64,000 nucleotides of DNA, taken from assembly GCA_963995505.1 (NCBI GenBank), contig OZ023181.1, forward strand, positions 21,696,221 through 21,760,220, given 5' to 3'. The DNA comes from Hypericum androsaemum (taxonomy: Eukaryota > Streptophyta > Magnoliopsida > Malpighiales > Hypericaceae). A model generated the notes under the pieces. It had not been told where the DNA came from, searched no databases, and worked only from the letters and a program-made list of their open reading frames with translations. The position numbers and the translations under genes were made by a program. Positions 48,300-60,113 of the stretch are shown in pieces. Position 1 is the stretch's first letter. Each line of letters starts with the position of its first letter.

Positions 48300-49180
48300 T
48301 ATCTCACGAGCTACACTATCAGTGGTTTATTTATTCCAATCCCACGTCACTTTAATTTCCAGGAAAACGATATTAATTAAGTTACAATCTCTAGTCCAAT
48401 GCACTGACAGGTTGGTGGGTTCCATTTTATATGTATGTATAAATGTGTGCGTTAATTGGTCCATGTCTCAGTGTAAATTAAGCTGTAACAAATCCTATGC
48501 ATGTATCGGAATTACAAAGACATTATATTCATGATACATTTGGTTAACCATCCCATATGTTCAATCAGTTTAAAGAATCACATTGTAGATACTTTTTGCT
48601 TAAACCGGAACAACATTTCTAATAGAATAATTGAAGTAGATATACATATTTACATTAAAAATCCTTCAAATACTCAACTCTCCGTTATTTAATCGGACCA
48701 ATGCTCAAATTGCTAATTCCTAAATAGAACCGTAAATTATTGGAATTGAATGAAAATACACTTAATCAAACATAGCTGTATCCTACTAATAACAAATATT
48801 TGTCAACCACTCGACTCTTAGCTGTATCAAGAATGTTCGACCAATACAAGACGCTTCTTCTCCTTATAGGAAAGCACGCATGAAGATGGTGGTTGGACGG
48901 CTGCACATGTAACTAGGTACCTGGTCGCACATGGTTAACAAATGAAGTCACACCTACCGTGATTTGATATGATTTCGTAGTTATGTAATGTAACCGATTT
49001 TCTTCATAGACTAGTTTTTTTTTCTGTGTTTTCTTTTTATTCGTACGCATTCAAAAAAAATTTTTAGTAGGTCTTCCGTCCCAAACATGCTTAAGATGAG
49101 TGCCAGAAAAATAAGTCTAAATCAAATCTTTCAGACATATCTGATGGGTATCACAAAAATAAAACCCAAAAATATAATCT
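48300..49180. other. 3' flank of the rhodanese gene and spacer
   Basis: Begins with the likely 3' UTR. No further gene recognised. Confidence 0.35.
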
Positions 49181-49239
49181 ATAAGATTAACGTTTGATAT
49201 ACCCTGAAAAATTAATAGTCCCAATCACATAATTAATAG

Positions 49240-50190
49240 CAGATTAGGAGCAGATAGCAGAAAGCAAATTCAAAAATATGTTTGGTAAAATCAACTAGCA
49301 GATTCGATTTAGTAGATTATATATTTTTGTTTAAATTAATTATTAATTTATAAATTAAGCTTAAAAATAATCTAAATTATTTATTTAAATCAAAATATTA
49401 ATAATTTAATATATTACTTATTCATATTTCTAAATAAAAAATTTGATAAAGGAGAAATGGTCTTATTTATATTTCTAAAAATAAATATTTTGATAAAGGA
49501 CACTTATTGAATATATTAATTTCTTACATTTGGTGGGAGAATAAAATAAGAATAAGAATAAGAATAACAACAAGGTCAATATTTATTTTTCTGAGATATC
49601 TATATTACGATAAAAAAATTATAATTTTTAATCCGTACTATAAATCGTACAAATCATCTAACAAGTATAAATTTTTATATGATGCTCAAGAGAGATGTAA
49701 AAAAAGATAATTAATTCTTGCCATATAATTATATATTCACTAAGAAGAGAAAATTAATACCAACGTAACAATAAAAAAATGATAATCTTACATTCGAGGT
49801 TGGATGCTTGAAGGTTGGATGATAATCTCATCTTAATCTAATTTGAATTAGTAGTTAAACAAAAATTACTTGATATTTGTTTAGTTAAATAGAATCTTTA
49901 ATTTTTTAAATAATTTCTAAGCCAAATAAATCTCTTAATATATTTTTTTGAACGGAAATCTCTTAATATTTAAATAGTAGTTAAAAAATCTCCTAATATT
50001 TATTTAATAGAATAGAATCTTTAATTTTTTAGATAATTATATAATAACCTAATCCTTTGAAACTACTCCTAAACTATTAGTAAATTACAATCTACTAGTT
50101 TTATCAAACAGGTAGATTGTCAATCTACTCCTAATCTACACTAAAATTACTATTTACTCCTAAATTATTGTTTGCCAAACATAGCCACTA
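49240..50190. mobile_element. probable TIR element, AT-rich
   Basis: Left-side strings 'agattaggagcagat', 'tgtttggtaaaatcaactag' and 'cagatt' have inverted counterparts on the right ('aatctactagttttatcaaaca', 'atctactcctaatct', 'gtttgccaaacatag'). These suggest terminal inverted repeats with a 'TATGTTTGG' core. Interior ORFs are AT-driven. Boundaries and superfamily are unsure. Confidence 0.4.
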
Positions 50191-51115
50191 TCTCAAAAAA
50201 AAATTGAGCTTTGTTCAAGCTTTCTCGGCTGTTTGGAATCCGTCAATAACTAACACCAATAGATACACATACACAAAACCGTCAAATATTTTCTCACTAG
50301 GCGTACGTATATTGGTTACAGAAGACCAATGCTATGGGCATCTAGTTTTGATGCCCAAATATATTTTTTCTGGGTTCCAGTTTTGTTGCTCAAATATAAT
50401 TTTTTATTACTTATGCTCAAATATTTTAGAAACCTGACAATTACCGAATTAACTAATTAAAAATTAATTTAGGCACCGTCATGATACCAAATCATTCAAC
50501 ATTCATCAGAAAATTTAACACATACTTTCTCGAAACCCTAAAAATCTTACTCCCTTAGAACGCGCACGAGTTGTTAATCTACGCACTCCACCCACGTCTT
50601 CCGTTGAATTTTCAGACGACAAAGGCACGTTGGGGGTAAACCACAAACCCCGACATGCAAAAATGGGACCCCTGAGTGGAGCAATGCCTAGTAGATTGGA
50701 CCCATTGGTGCCTCTGTTGTTGTCTTATAGGCAAATCCATGCAAGATTTCTCCTCCTACCTGGTTGTAACATATGACATAGTGTAACAACTTTAAAAAAG
50801 ATTTAAGAGATTTTATCGTATTTTTTTTATCAATAAGGTGATTGTGATTTTATGTTATTTCGAAATTACTATACAACTTAAATTTAAATTAGTCAGATTA
50901 GTGATCAGATATCGGTATTAAATCCAAAAAGACATGACATTCATTGTATGTCTGATGCCCCAATAAGCATTAGGAAACAAACAGGAAGAGAAGCCACCAA
51001 CCGGGTCAGTGCTTTTAAGGCTGATAATTAATGAAGATCATGTATAGTTGGCTTGAGAAGCCGTTCTGATGCTTCCAAGAGAAAAATAGAAAGTTGGTTT
51101 TTTTCATTGAAGAGA
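50191..51115. other. upstream region of the MLO gene
   Basis: No gene seen. It should contain the MLO promoter and 5' UTR; no strong TATA box stood out. Confidence 0.3.
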
Positions 51116-54100
51116 ATGGAGGAGGACGAGGTTGGTGGAGGAACTTCTCTGGCTTTGACACCAACATGGGCTGTGGCTTCTGTGGTCATTGTCATGGTTG
51201 CCCTTGGCTTCTTCTTCCAAGGGTCCTTGAAAGAATTTGGAAAGGTAATACAACTTAAGTTCAATCTTTTTTATTTACTAACACCATACTGGTATCCGGA
51301 TACTCATTGACTGACTAAAAATTCAGGCTACCAAGTTTTGATATGATACATTATTCAGAGGCTCGAATTTGTAACCTCTGAACAACTCTTGCCGGTTGAT
51401 ATAAATGCTTGAACACGTCTTAATATTTAGTTATAGGAATTAGTTAACAACAGAAGCTTAAGATGTTTATCTGCATTGGTGTTGATGCCTCAGAATTTAA
51501 TTCTCGGCCTAGTTTCCAAATGTGGTATAGTTAAATCAATTGCTTGAGTGAAAGGTTCTGTTGTCTTTCTCATTGCAGTGGTTGAATAGGACTAAAAGGA
51601 AAGCTCTACTTGCAGCTCTTGACAAGATCAAAGAAGGTAAAAAGAACAAGACTTAGTTGTTAGAAATTCCCAAGACAAGTACAGGAGTTTTAACCTTGCT
51701 TCAATTTTTGGTGGTTGGTGTGGTTGGCATGCTTTCTTTACCAGAGCTAATGGTTTTCGGGCTTCTGTCATTGCTGATGGGGCATTGGATTGTGGTTGTG
51801 GCCAAGATTTGTGTCAAATCATCAGCTTTAAGCAGTCGGTTTTATCCGTGCGCTATAAAAGATGGTCTGGGAGCAGGGGAACGTCTCTTTGTCTCAACTC
51901 CGAACAACACAGGGAGTTCATCCGGGGCTCGGATGCATTACCCGTCGCGGAATCAGTATTGTCCCGAGGTATCAGCAACAACAACTCGGTACCATTGGCA
52001 TTGATTAGAACTAATGTTGACATGTTCTTATTGCTTGTAAGGGATAATGTACTGATGTTTTTTGGACTTGTTATCTCTTTCGGAAAGGGCCGGGAGTCTT
52101 TTGCCTCGCAGGAAAGTCTCGAGCAGCTTCATCGGTTGTTGTTTGTTTTGGGAGTTACTCATATCTCTTACAGCTTCTTTGCCATTGCCCTGGCAACGAT
52201 CAAGGTTGATCTGTCTAGCTTGTGCCATTCTACTTCTCGTCTTCTGTGCTTTTTACTACCCTCCAAGACCTCGAATCTGTAAGCCAATGCGCGGACTTTA
52301 CTTCTTCTCTTCTTGTAGATATACAGCTGGAGAAAGTGGGAAAACCAAGCCAAGTCCATTGCTATTCAAAGCTCAGAAGGTAAGCAAATAAACTAATTAT
52401 GATCATGGTCATGGTTCAAGCATAAGAAGACCTTTCTAATTTTCTGTGAACTTGTATCTGCCAGGTTCTCCTGAAGCGGTGTCGTGTGATCGGAGAATGA
52501 GGCGATTATCCACCTTCATTTCCCATCATACTTCTCATCCATGGAGCAAACACAGAGTTCTGGTTTGGCTGGTAATTCTTATGCTTCAAGATACTCTAAA
52601 AGATATATCTTTGTATCTGCTGTTCTTCCTACTTTCACAAACCAACGTTTCTTTTGTTCTGTCTTATTTTGGTCTATAATTTGTCAGCTTTCCTTCGGCC
52701 GCCAGTTCTGGGGTTCGATTAACCGGGCAGATTACATGGCGTTAAGGCTTGGCTTCATCACCGTATGCTTCCTCTGATATACGCAGCACTATTATCTTTC
52801 ATCGTTTCCTTTCTCAATCACGAATGCTAGTCTTCTGCATACTTCCACCGTCTCCGAAGTTCCTTCACCGTGTAATGCAAACTATCCATCCCATTTTATA
52901 CAGACACATGAACTTCCCTTGACATATGATTTCCATGGCTACATGCTCCGGAGTATGGAGGAAGAGTTCCGCGACATAGTCGGAATTAGGTACCCCTGCA
53001 ACACATGTTCATTTAAGTTTTTGCTTCTACAAGTTGGCCGATCGATTTTTGCATTGCCCCTATTGCAGTGTGCCTCTCTGGGTTTATGCCATAGCTTGCG
53101 TCTTCCTCGACTTCCATGGTAAGAAGTGCATTTGAGCAAGCAACGGAACGTGTATGACTCATGCTTGTTCCTTACCTTATACGCAGGTACCGAAGCTTAC
53201 TTTTGGCTTTCCTTCGTACCTGCCATCGTAAGTTGCCTCGAACTCCTCTGCGTTGTCATTGTGTTCGGTTCTGTATTTACATCTTCCGTCGATCTCTTTT
53301 GATGTCAAAAACCAAAGTTGGCACTAGCAATTGGCATGAAGCTGCACCGAGTGGTGGTGAAGCTGGCTGTTGAAATAATGGATAAATGTCCGACCGAGGG
53401 AAACCATCAATTCAACTTGAGAGATGATCTGTTTTGGTTTTCGAAGCCCCGACTTCTGTTGCGCTTGATACAGTTTATATCATTCCAGGTGAGCTTAATT
53501 TGATCTGCTCTAACATTGCTTCCTGAACCAATCACACCTTTAGGCGTTTCTCCCCTGACGCTCACGTGTTTTGCAGAACGCCTTCGAGATGGCAAGTTTC
53601 TTATGGTCTCTGGTAATTTTGCAGTTCTCATTCCGTGCCGTTTTTCGTTGAGTTGATAAATATACTGCAATCTAATCAAATATCAACAATGATCCATGTA
53701 TCAGTGGGAAATCAAAGAGTCCACTTGTTTCATGAACAACCATATGTTTGTTGGCATCCGATTGATATCCGGGTATCGTCTTAATGCATGGCTTGGAACA
53801 TGATCAACAGAAACTCTTAGCTTGGGCTTATGACTGACTCTTTGATGGTTCTTTATGACCAGGCTTCTCACCCAGTTCTGGTGTAGTTTCGTCACATTCC
53901 CGCTCTACGTGATCGTCACGCAGGCCAGTTTTCTTATCTTGAGTCTGTGTCAACATCTCTGTCATCTTCATCTTCACCAGATGTGATCCTTCAGGTTACA
54001 ACTTGAACAATTCTGCAGATGGGTGCAAGGTTCAAGAGGACTATAGTATCCGAACATGTTTGGCGATCTCTCGACGGATGGCAGAGAAGAGTCAAGGCCA

Positions 54101-54375
54101 AGCATGGCTCTTCAACTCCATCGGTAGGCGGCACGTCAGCGAAAACTCTGCATTCCATGAGGGAATGCAGGGAGAAAACCTTCGACGCCACCTCGATCAG
54201 CTCGGACGGAAGCTGCTCGAGACTTATCGACACATTGCAGTTGCATCCGGAGGCCTCTTCTTCTCAGGCTACAAGCACCAAACTACTTGACGATCCGTTT
54301 CTTTCTTGTGTGCCGTATGAATTTGGCAGTCCTATAGGCGGTGACGAGGACCGTAGTTTGGTGCTTTTAGCATAG
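51116..54375 (+). CDS. MLO-like seven-transmembrane protein, 15 exons
   Basis: Plus-strand exons: 51116-51244, 51579-51636, 51745-51968, 52088-52204, 52319-52379, 52465-52571, 52688-52762, 52904-52989, 53069-53118, 53187-53227, 53318-53488, 53577-53612, 53705-53772, 53863-53923, 54019-54375, giving 546 residues with frame kept throughout. MLO hallmarks: [143 protein letters not shown] and a cytosolic C-terminal calmodulin-binding-type region ([10 protein letters not shown]). MLO proteins are plasma-membrane proteins; some are powdery-mildew susceptibility factors, others act in pollen-tube or root signalling. I cannot assign the clade. The intron after 53923 has GC rather than GT. Confidence 0.93.
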
Positions 54376-54860
54376 TTTTATTTTTCTGAAACGACTCCGA
54401 ATGTTCACTGGCTTGACTAATCCAGGTCGTGCGGGATAGAATTTTTTTAATGGTAGTAATTGATTAACATGGCTATTTGTGTTAAATGCTTTCTTGATCA
54501 CCCAGTCAACGTGCAATTCTTCTAAAACATCATCATTTCTTTTGTACTACATATAAAGTTCCAAAGTTGACTCATCTATCTAAATTTAAAATTCACCCAA
54601 AAAAAATGTTCTCCGCGAAATGGGAGACATGAAAAAAGGAAAAGAACTAAAAAATCACTGGTTAATGGCAATAAATTGGGTGTTAAGAAATTTGGTTCGC
54701 TAATAATTATTGCAGTAAAAAATGTTATCAATGTAAAAATAATTTATTGATATAATTAGGTAATTTATCGAAATAATTATGATAAACAAAGTAGAAACTA
54801 ATTTATTGCACGAGTCGGTGGTTTACACGAATCGTGATATGGTAGAGCGGGGGCAGATTT
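54376..54860. other. 3' flank of the MLO gene
   Basis: Holds the presumed MLO 3' UTR and AT-rich spacer; no gene seen. Confidence 0.35.
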
Positions 54861-54869
54861 GGTGGGGAT

Positions 54870-55140
54870 TGGGGTAGTCCCCAAACATGGGGACTAACTC
54901 AAACCAATATCACTTCACATGCAAACCAATATCACTTCACATGTAAACCAATCTCACTTCACATGCAAACCAATATCACTTCATATGTAAATCAGTGTCT
55001 TGCAAACCAATATCACTTCACATGCAAACCAATATCACCTGATAGGTTATTGACCATCAGATTTAAAGATAATCAAATCTGACGGCCCAAAATGTAGTCC
55101 CTACCTATGGACAAATTTTTTTTAGTCCCTAGTCAATCCG
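54870..55140. repeat. TIR-ended repeat with 'caaaccaatatcacttcacatg' minisatellite
   Basis: Seven or so units of about 21 bp ('gcaaaccaatatcacttcacat') lie at 54900-55045. They are enclosed by inverted ends of the form 'tagtccccaaacatggggactaa' (left) and 'tttagtccctagtcaatccg' (right). A related copy is at 4713-4880. No coding content. Confidence 0.65.
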
Positions 55141-55194
55141 ATCTTGGTAGGGCGATGCAAAAAGGAGGGGCAAACTTCAAGAATAAAACTTAAA

Positions 55195-56602
55195 GGGCAA
55201 ATTACTATCAAATCTCTGACATTTGGTCACCTTCCCCCTAAGGTCCCTAACTTTTAGAAAATGATTGTCCTATCTCTAAGTTTTGATGATAATAGACTCT
55301 CAGGTCCCTGGAGCCGAAATATTTCTTTTTCTCCGGTGAACTCCTACTTTAAATGACCAAAATACCCTCCTACTAAGAAAAAAAACTCCTTCTTCGCCCC
55401 TTCCTTCCCAGATTCAAACTCCTAATTAGTTAAACCTAATCATCATCATCATAAAGATCTTAAAGACCACTTCAAAAAAGAAACAAACAAAATTGAATAT
55501 AAACAGCTTCTCTCCCAATCTCTAAATGACGGTGGATTGGAACATAGAATCGAGGATGAGGGCGGCAACGGTGCTTGGTGAGGACCTTTCGCAATGACGG
55601 TTCTTGGCAAGGATCGTGCTTGGAGAGGACGAAGGCGACGACGACGGTGCTTGGCGAGGACGAGGATGGTGCTTGGAGAGGACCTTTCGCGACGAGGGTG
55701 GTGCTTGGCATTAGCCTCAGCATCATTGTCGCTGCTCTCTCCCACCGCCGGGATGGGAACTCTCCCCTCATTTGCTTCTTCATCGCTATCTTCAATCAAC
55801 GGCTTCGCTATCCGCTCCCTCCCTCTCGCCATTGAAGTCCTCTATCTCGAAACCCTAATTTCTGTGATTGGATGATGCGAGGAGAAGGTTTTAATTAATT
55901 GGATGTTGCTGTATGTTCATTGTGGTGTTAGGTTCGGTTGGTCGATGAAATTTTTGTGTTGTGGAAAGAGAGGAGAAGGTTTGGTCATGGACTTGGTTGG
56001 TTGCCGAGGAGGAGGGAGGGATATCTTCATTGAGGAGGAGGGAAGGACACCTTCGCCGTCCGTCACTGAAGAGGAGGGAGGGAGACTTTCACCATCCATC
56101 ACCGAGGAGGAATCATCGCCGTCGTTGTCCGTCACAGTTGCTTTTGGGTTCCAAGTTCAAAGGAAGAAGATGAAAGTTTGCTGCCTCTTTTCTATTTTTT
56201 AATTAATTATTATTTTGTTTGATTAGATTTGGGTTTGGTTTCGTTGTTGGGTTTGATTATGCCATATTATTTAGTTGAGTGAATTTATTGGTTAGGTTTT
56301 GCTGTTGAAATCTATTTTGTAAACTAAGAAGGTTTGTATTTGTGTTTTGATTGAAGGTGGGAGGTGGGAGATGAAGTGGGAGGGAGATGATAAAGGGATG
56401 GAAATAGATTTTTTTATTTTCTAAGTACAAGGGACATTTTAGTCTTTTCAAGTAGGGAATTGTCGGAAAATATGAAATATTCTGGCTCCAGAGACCCGAG
56501 TCCATTATCATCAAAACTTAGGGATGGGATAATCATTTTCCAAAAGTTAGGGATCTTTGGGAGAGCATGACCAAAGGTCAAAACTTTGAGAATAATTTGC
56601 CC
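55195..56602. mobile_element. Mutator-like element (family A), 1408 bp, 9-bp TSD, gene-like interior
   Basis: Perfect 9-bp duplication AAACTTAAA at 55186-55194 and 56603-56611. The terminal inverted repeats start GGGCAAATTACTATCAAAT and share 'aagttttgatgataatagac' and 'aaaatgattgtcc' with the 16385 and 41406 elements. The interior (about 55500-56200) is GC-richer, with overlapping ORFs on both strands (for example 55832-55449 minus and 55903-56202 plus) that contain low-complexity repeats ('ttggcgaggacg', 'gaggagggagg'). I recognise no donor gene and no transposase. Confidence 0.85.
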
Positions 56603-56894
56603 AAACTTAAAATACGGGCCAAAATATGTGTCTTTCTTAATTAAGGGACCAAAATGATCGATACAGAACAAAAAAATGAGGGACCAACTAGCAATTATCA
56701 CGAAAGGGAAAAAGTTCGTAACTCACTAACTTGTCCCCTAAGTCGGGCGGTTCTTCGATCTATTAAATTCCATTAACCTTCCTCAAAAGCGAGAAATAAT
56801 ATATTGTTCGCTAAGTTTTTAATAAGAAAAAAGAACTTCGAATTTAGCTTCTCAAGTATTTCGAGGTAGAAAGGAGGGGGAGAGAGAAGAGGCG

Positions 56895-58348
56895 ATGGCG
56901 AGGTATGATAGGGCGATAACGGTGTTCTCGCCGGACGGTCACTTGTTCCAGGTGGAGTACGCGCTTGAGGCCGTCCGGAAGGGAAACGCCGCCGTCGGCG
57001 TCCGGGGACTCGACTCCGTCGTCCTCGGCGTCGAGAAGAAATCCGTCGCCAAGCTGCAGGACTCCAGGTAAATATTTAGGGTTTTTGGCGATTGCTTCCA
57101 GTAACTTTTAGGGTTTTCGAGTGCGATACGCTGCAGTGAACCTAGATTGACCTGCTATTGTTGAACTGGAGGCGTCGTGGTTCAAGTAGCTAGGGTTTAA
57201 TTGCGGAAGATGGCTGCACTTCTAGGGATCTGGCTTGAATGAGTTTCTCTCGTCGAATGCGGCTTCCTTTTCGTGTGGACGGATATTTTTAATGTCTGAA
57301 GTTTCCACCAATTTGTATGATTCAACTGTTTGTTTCCCTGATTGTTATGCATTAAGGGTTTAGCAAGATTTCCCCGGCCTGTGGAGGCAAATTGTTCAAT
57401 TGATTTAGGCTTTGATGCATTTCGTTTTCTGTTCGATATATGCGCTGAGGTTTTCACGTTCTGATGATGTATGGTGGCCGAGTTTGTTGTAGCTTGTGCA
57501 GTTTATGCTGTCTATAGTTTCCTTAATGTAACTGCCATTTGAATGGTTGGATGAATCTACTCTGCAGATCAGTTCGGAAGATTGTGAACCTGGACAATCA
57601 TATTGCTCTGACATGTGCTGGCCTTAAAGCGGATGCTCGAGTTCTGATCAATAAGGCACGGATTGAGTGTCAAAGCCACAAGCTTACAGTGGAGGACCCT
57701 GCCACTGTTGAGTACATCACCCGCTACATTGCTGGACTTCAGCAGAAGTACACTCAAAGCGGTGGTGTGAGGCCATTTGGTCTTTCTACGTTGATTGCTG
57801 GTTTTGACCCCTACACTGCGGTGCCTGCGTTGTATCAGACCGATCCATCGGGTACATTTTCTGCATGGAAGGCCAATGCAACTGGCAGGAACTCCAACTC
57901 AATTAGGGAATTTCTTGAGAAGAACTACAAGGAAACTTCGGGACAAGAAACCATTAAGCTTGCAATCCGTTCATTACTAGAGGTACCTTATTTTGCACTG
58001 TTGCAGCATAATTCCAGTTTCCCTATGCTTCAGAAAGGCCGTTGATTAGCTGTGCTTGCATTTTCTGTTCTGTGTAATAAGGATATCTGGTATAAACTTG
58101 TCCATGTCATGGAATGCTGTGACATCTTTGCTTGTTTGGTTTTTGGAGAAAATAATTTGGAGAACGTGGATTGTCTGTTGATGCAGGTTGTCGAGAGTGG
58201 TGGAAAGAACATAGAAGTTGCTATTGTGACAAAGGACCATGGTCTACGACAACTTGAGGAAGCTGAAATAGACGCTATCGTTGCTGAGATTGAGGCCGAG
58301 AAGGAAGCTGCTGAGGCTGCAAAGAAAGCCCCAGCAAGGGACACATGA
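56895..58348 (+). CDS. PAD1: 20S proteasome subunit alpha type-7, three exons
   Basis: Plus-strand exons are 56895-57067, 57568-57982 and 58187-58348, GT-AG and in frame, giving 249 residues, the usual length. The alpha-subunit N-terminal signature is complete ([20 protein letters not shown]), then [32 protein letters not shown], the [15 protein letters not shown] region, and a Glu/Ala/Lys-rich C-terminal tail typical of alpha-7 (alpha4 in the newer naming). It is a structural, non-catalytic subunit of the outer ring of the 20S core, which gates substrate entry in cytosol and nucleus. The gene starts only 292 bases downstream of the Mutator-like element, so that element may lie in its promoter. 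The symbol is the Arabidopsis family name; the paralogue cannot be told from this sequence. Confidence 0.95.
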
Positions 58349-58900
58349 TTAGAATGACCCTACTTGTGTTTTCCTGCAATTTTCACCCCGCCCAGCTTGG
58401 GGAACCTATCTTTTCAGCGGGTTATTGCACAACCTGTTGCTTCCCGTGTTCCATCTGTTACTGAGACTGGGAATATTGGACAACAGCGGATGGTTACCAT
58501 TTCGAAAATTGTATGTGCGATTAAACCTGAACTCTCTTTCTCTCTGTCTAGTATCCAAATAGTTTGAAGATTGATGTGTCGTTGATTGACATGAGCATAA
58601 TCTTTGTGATCGTCCTGAGATTATTGCTTGGGCATCTTTGAGCCGATCATCTTTTGCTTCTACACTATAATAGTTCCAAAGCAAGGTGACATTTTGAAAA
58701 ATACACAATTTCATTTGCAATTGCAAACGATTTTCGTAATGAAGTTTAAAAGATGGGAGAAGTGAACTTCGCTTCTGTTTTCATGGCAGAAGGAAATGGA
58801 ATTCGTTTTCTATCTTTACGAATCGAGAGTCCGTTTGATTCTTTCCTGAAGTCTCTTTATCTGTAGCGTGAATTTGTTGGCCGAGCTACAAAGATGAACT
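58349..58900. other. 3' flank of the proteasome gene
   Basis: Likely 3' UTR followed by spacer; no gene seen. Confidence 0.35.
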
Positions 58901-58984
58901 AAATGGATTCCGTATCAGGTGTACCATCTGCCTCCCTTGAGAGTAGTGTGCTCTTTTGGTCGTGTGCCTCGCCACAACGATCAT

Positions 58985-59175
58985 AGTGGTCGTCGCTTGG
59001 AGGCTCGGCCGACGGTTTTGAGTTCAGGAGCACAATTACGAGAAACGTTGTTAGTTCTCGAGAGATTTCCTTGCGAGATATGAGCTACATGTCCCCTGCC
59101 TCTGGTTTGGCTACTCCTGTTCCACCTTCGAGTGAACAATCTCCGTGCAATGGTCAGCTTATCGTTACCTAGGAT
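58985..59175 (+). pseudogene. possible exon-like fragment of an unknown gene
   Basis: An open frame reads TITRNVVSSREISLRDMSYMSPA then PVPPSSEQSPCNGQLIVT and stops near 59173. Composition and codon use are exon-like and differ from the AT-rich surroundings, but no start codon or matching second exon is visible and I do not recognise the family. It could be a terminal exon or a leftover of a decayed gene. Confidence 0.3.
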
Positions 59176-59239
59176 CTAATCTCTGCAATCAATCTAGTGG
59201 AACCTTCCGGCAGTAATTCATCCTTCATGACCCTTCAGG

Positions 59240-60110
59240 TAGTAACCTTCGGATAGTCCTATTTAGTTGAAATGATTCCATTTCGAGATATTGCTTGCTG
59301 TATGTTTTGTCATCTATAATTCGGTCTATGAGAATACCGGTGGTACCTTAGGCTATGTTTATCGGTGATCAATACCAATAGATCACCATAAGAAGACAAA
59401 GAACAAATATTAAAATAATGGAAAACGGTAGCATTTTAGGTGATCGGCTCGTCTGGTCGCCCTATATTTTTTTTTTTTAAATCTGATTTTAATGACACAC
59501 GGTATTTATTCGTTGAAATATATACTGGTAGGTATAATTTGTGTATTTATAAAAAACAAAGTTGTCTTTTCAGAAAACTAAAAATATAAAAATTAGTAAT
59601 TTTCAATTCTTTATAAATAGAGTCCAATATTTTCGATTCGTTTATATCAATTCTCTATAAAAAGAGAAGAATAATAACTATCGTATATCATTGGTCTACT
59701 AATTAAGATTATATAGATACTTTTTATGTAATATCTTTAATTAAAGCTACAATATAATATAGAGATGCACACTACTATGTGTGAAATATTCATCTTCACT
59801 TCTAAAATCTCATTCTCGGCTCCCATTGACGCAAGGCGGCGTAGCCGGCAGAATGCGTGGGGAAAGGCAAATTAAAGATCAGGAACTTTACTTTTTCTAA
59901 TCCCCGATTTCCAGATTTCACACCTGGCGAACATTTGACTCTATCCACTCAAACCAACAGCACAGAGGCTCTGCAGCAACGTTTCAGTCCCAAGTGCAAG
60001 TTTTTACTTTGATAGTTGATAAAGTATAAAAAGATTAAGTTGGGTTGAATTGTAGATTAATGAGAGATAAATTATTTATTTATTTAGTAATTGAATTAAA
60101 TTAGATCACT
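59240..60110. other. AT-rich spacer
   Basis: No gene or clear repeat structure seen. Confidence 0.35.
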
Positions 60111-60113
60111 AAT

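Noticed and set aside
54900..55045. CRISPR-like array
   Set aside because: Units are directly adjacent with no spacers, and the host is a plant nucleus.
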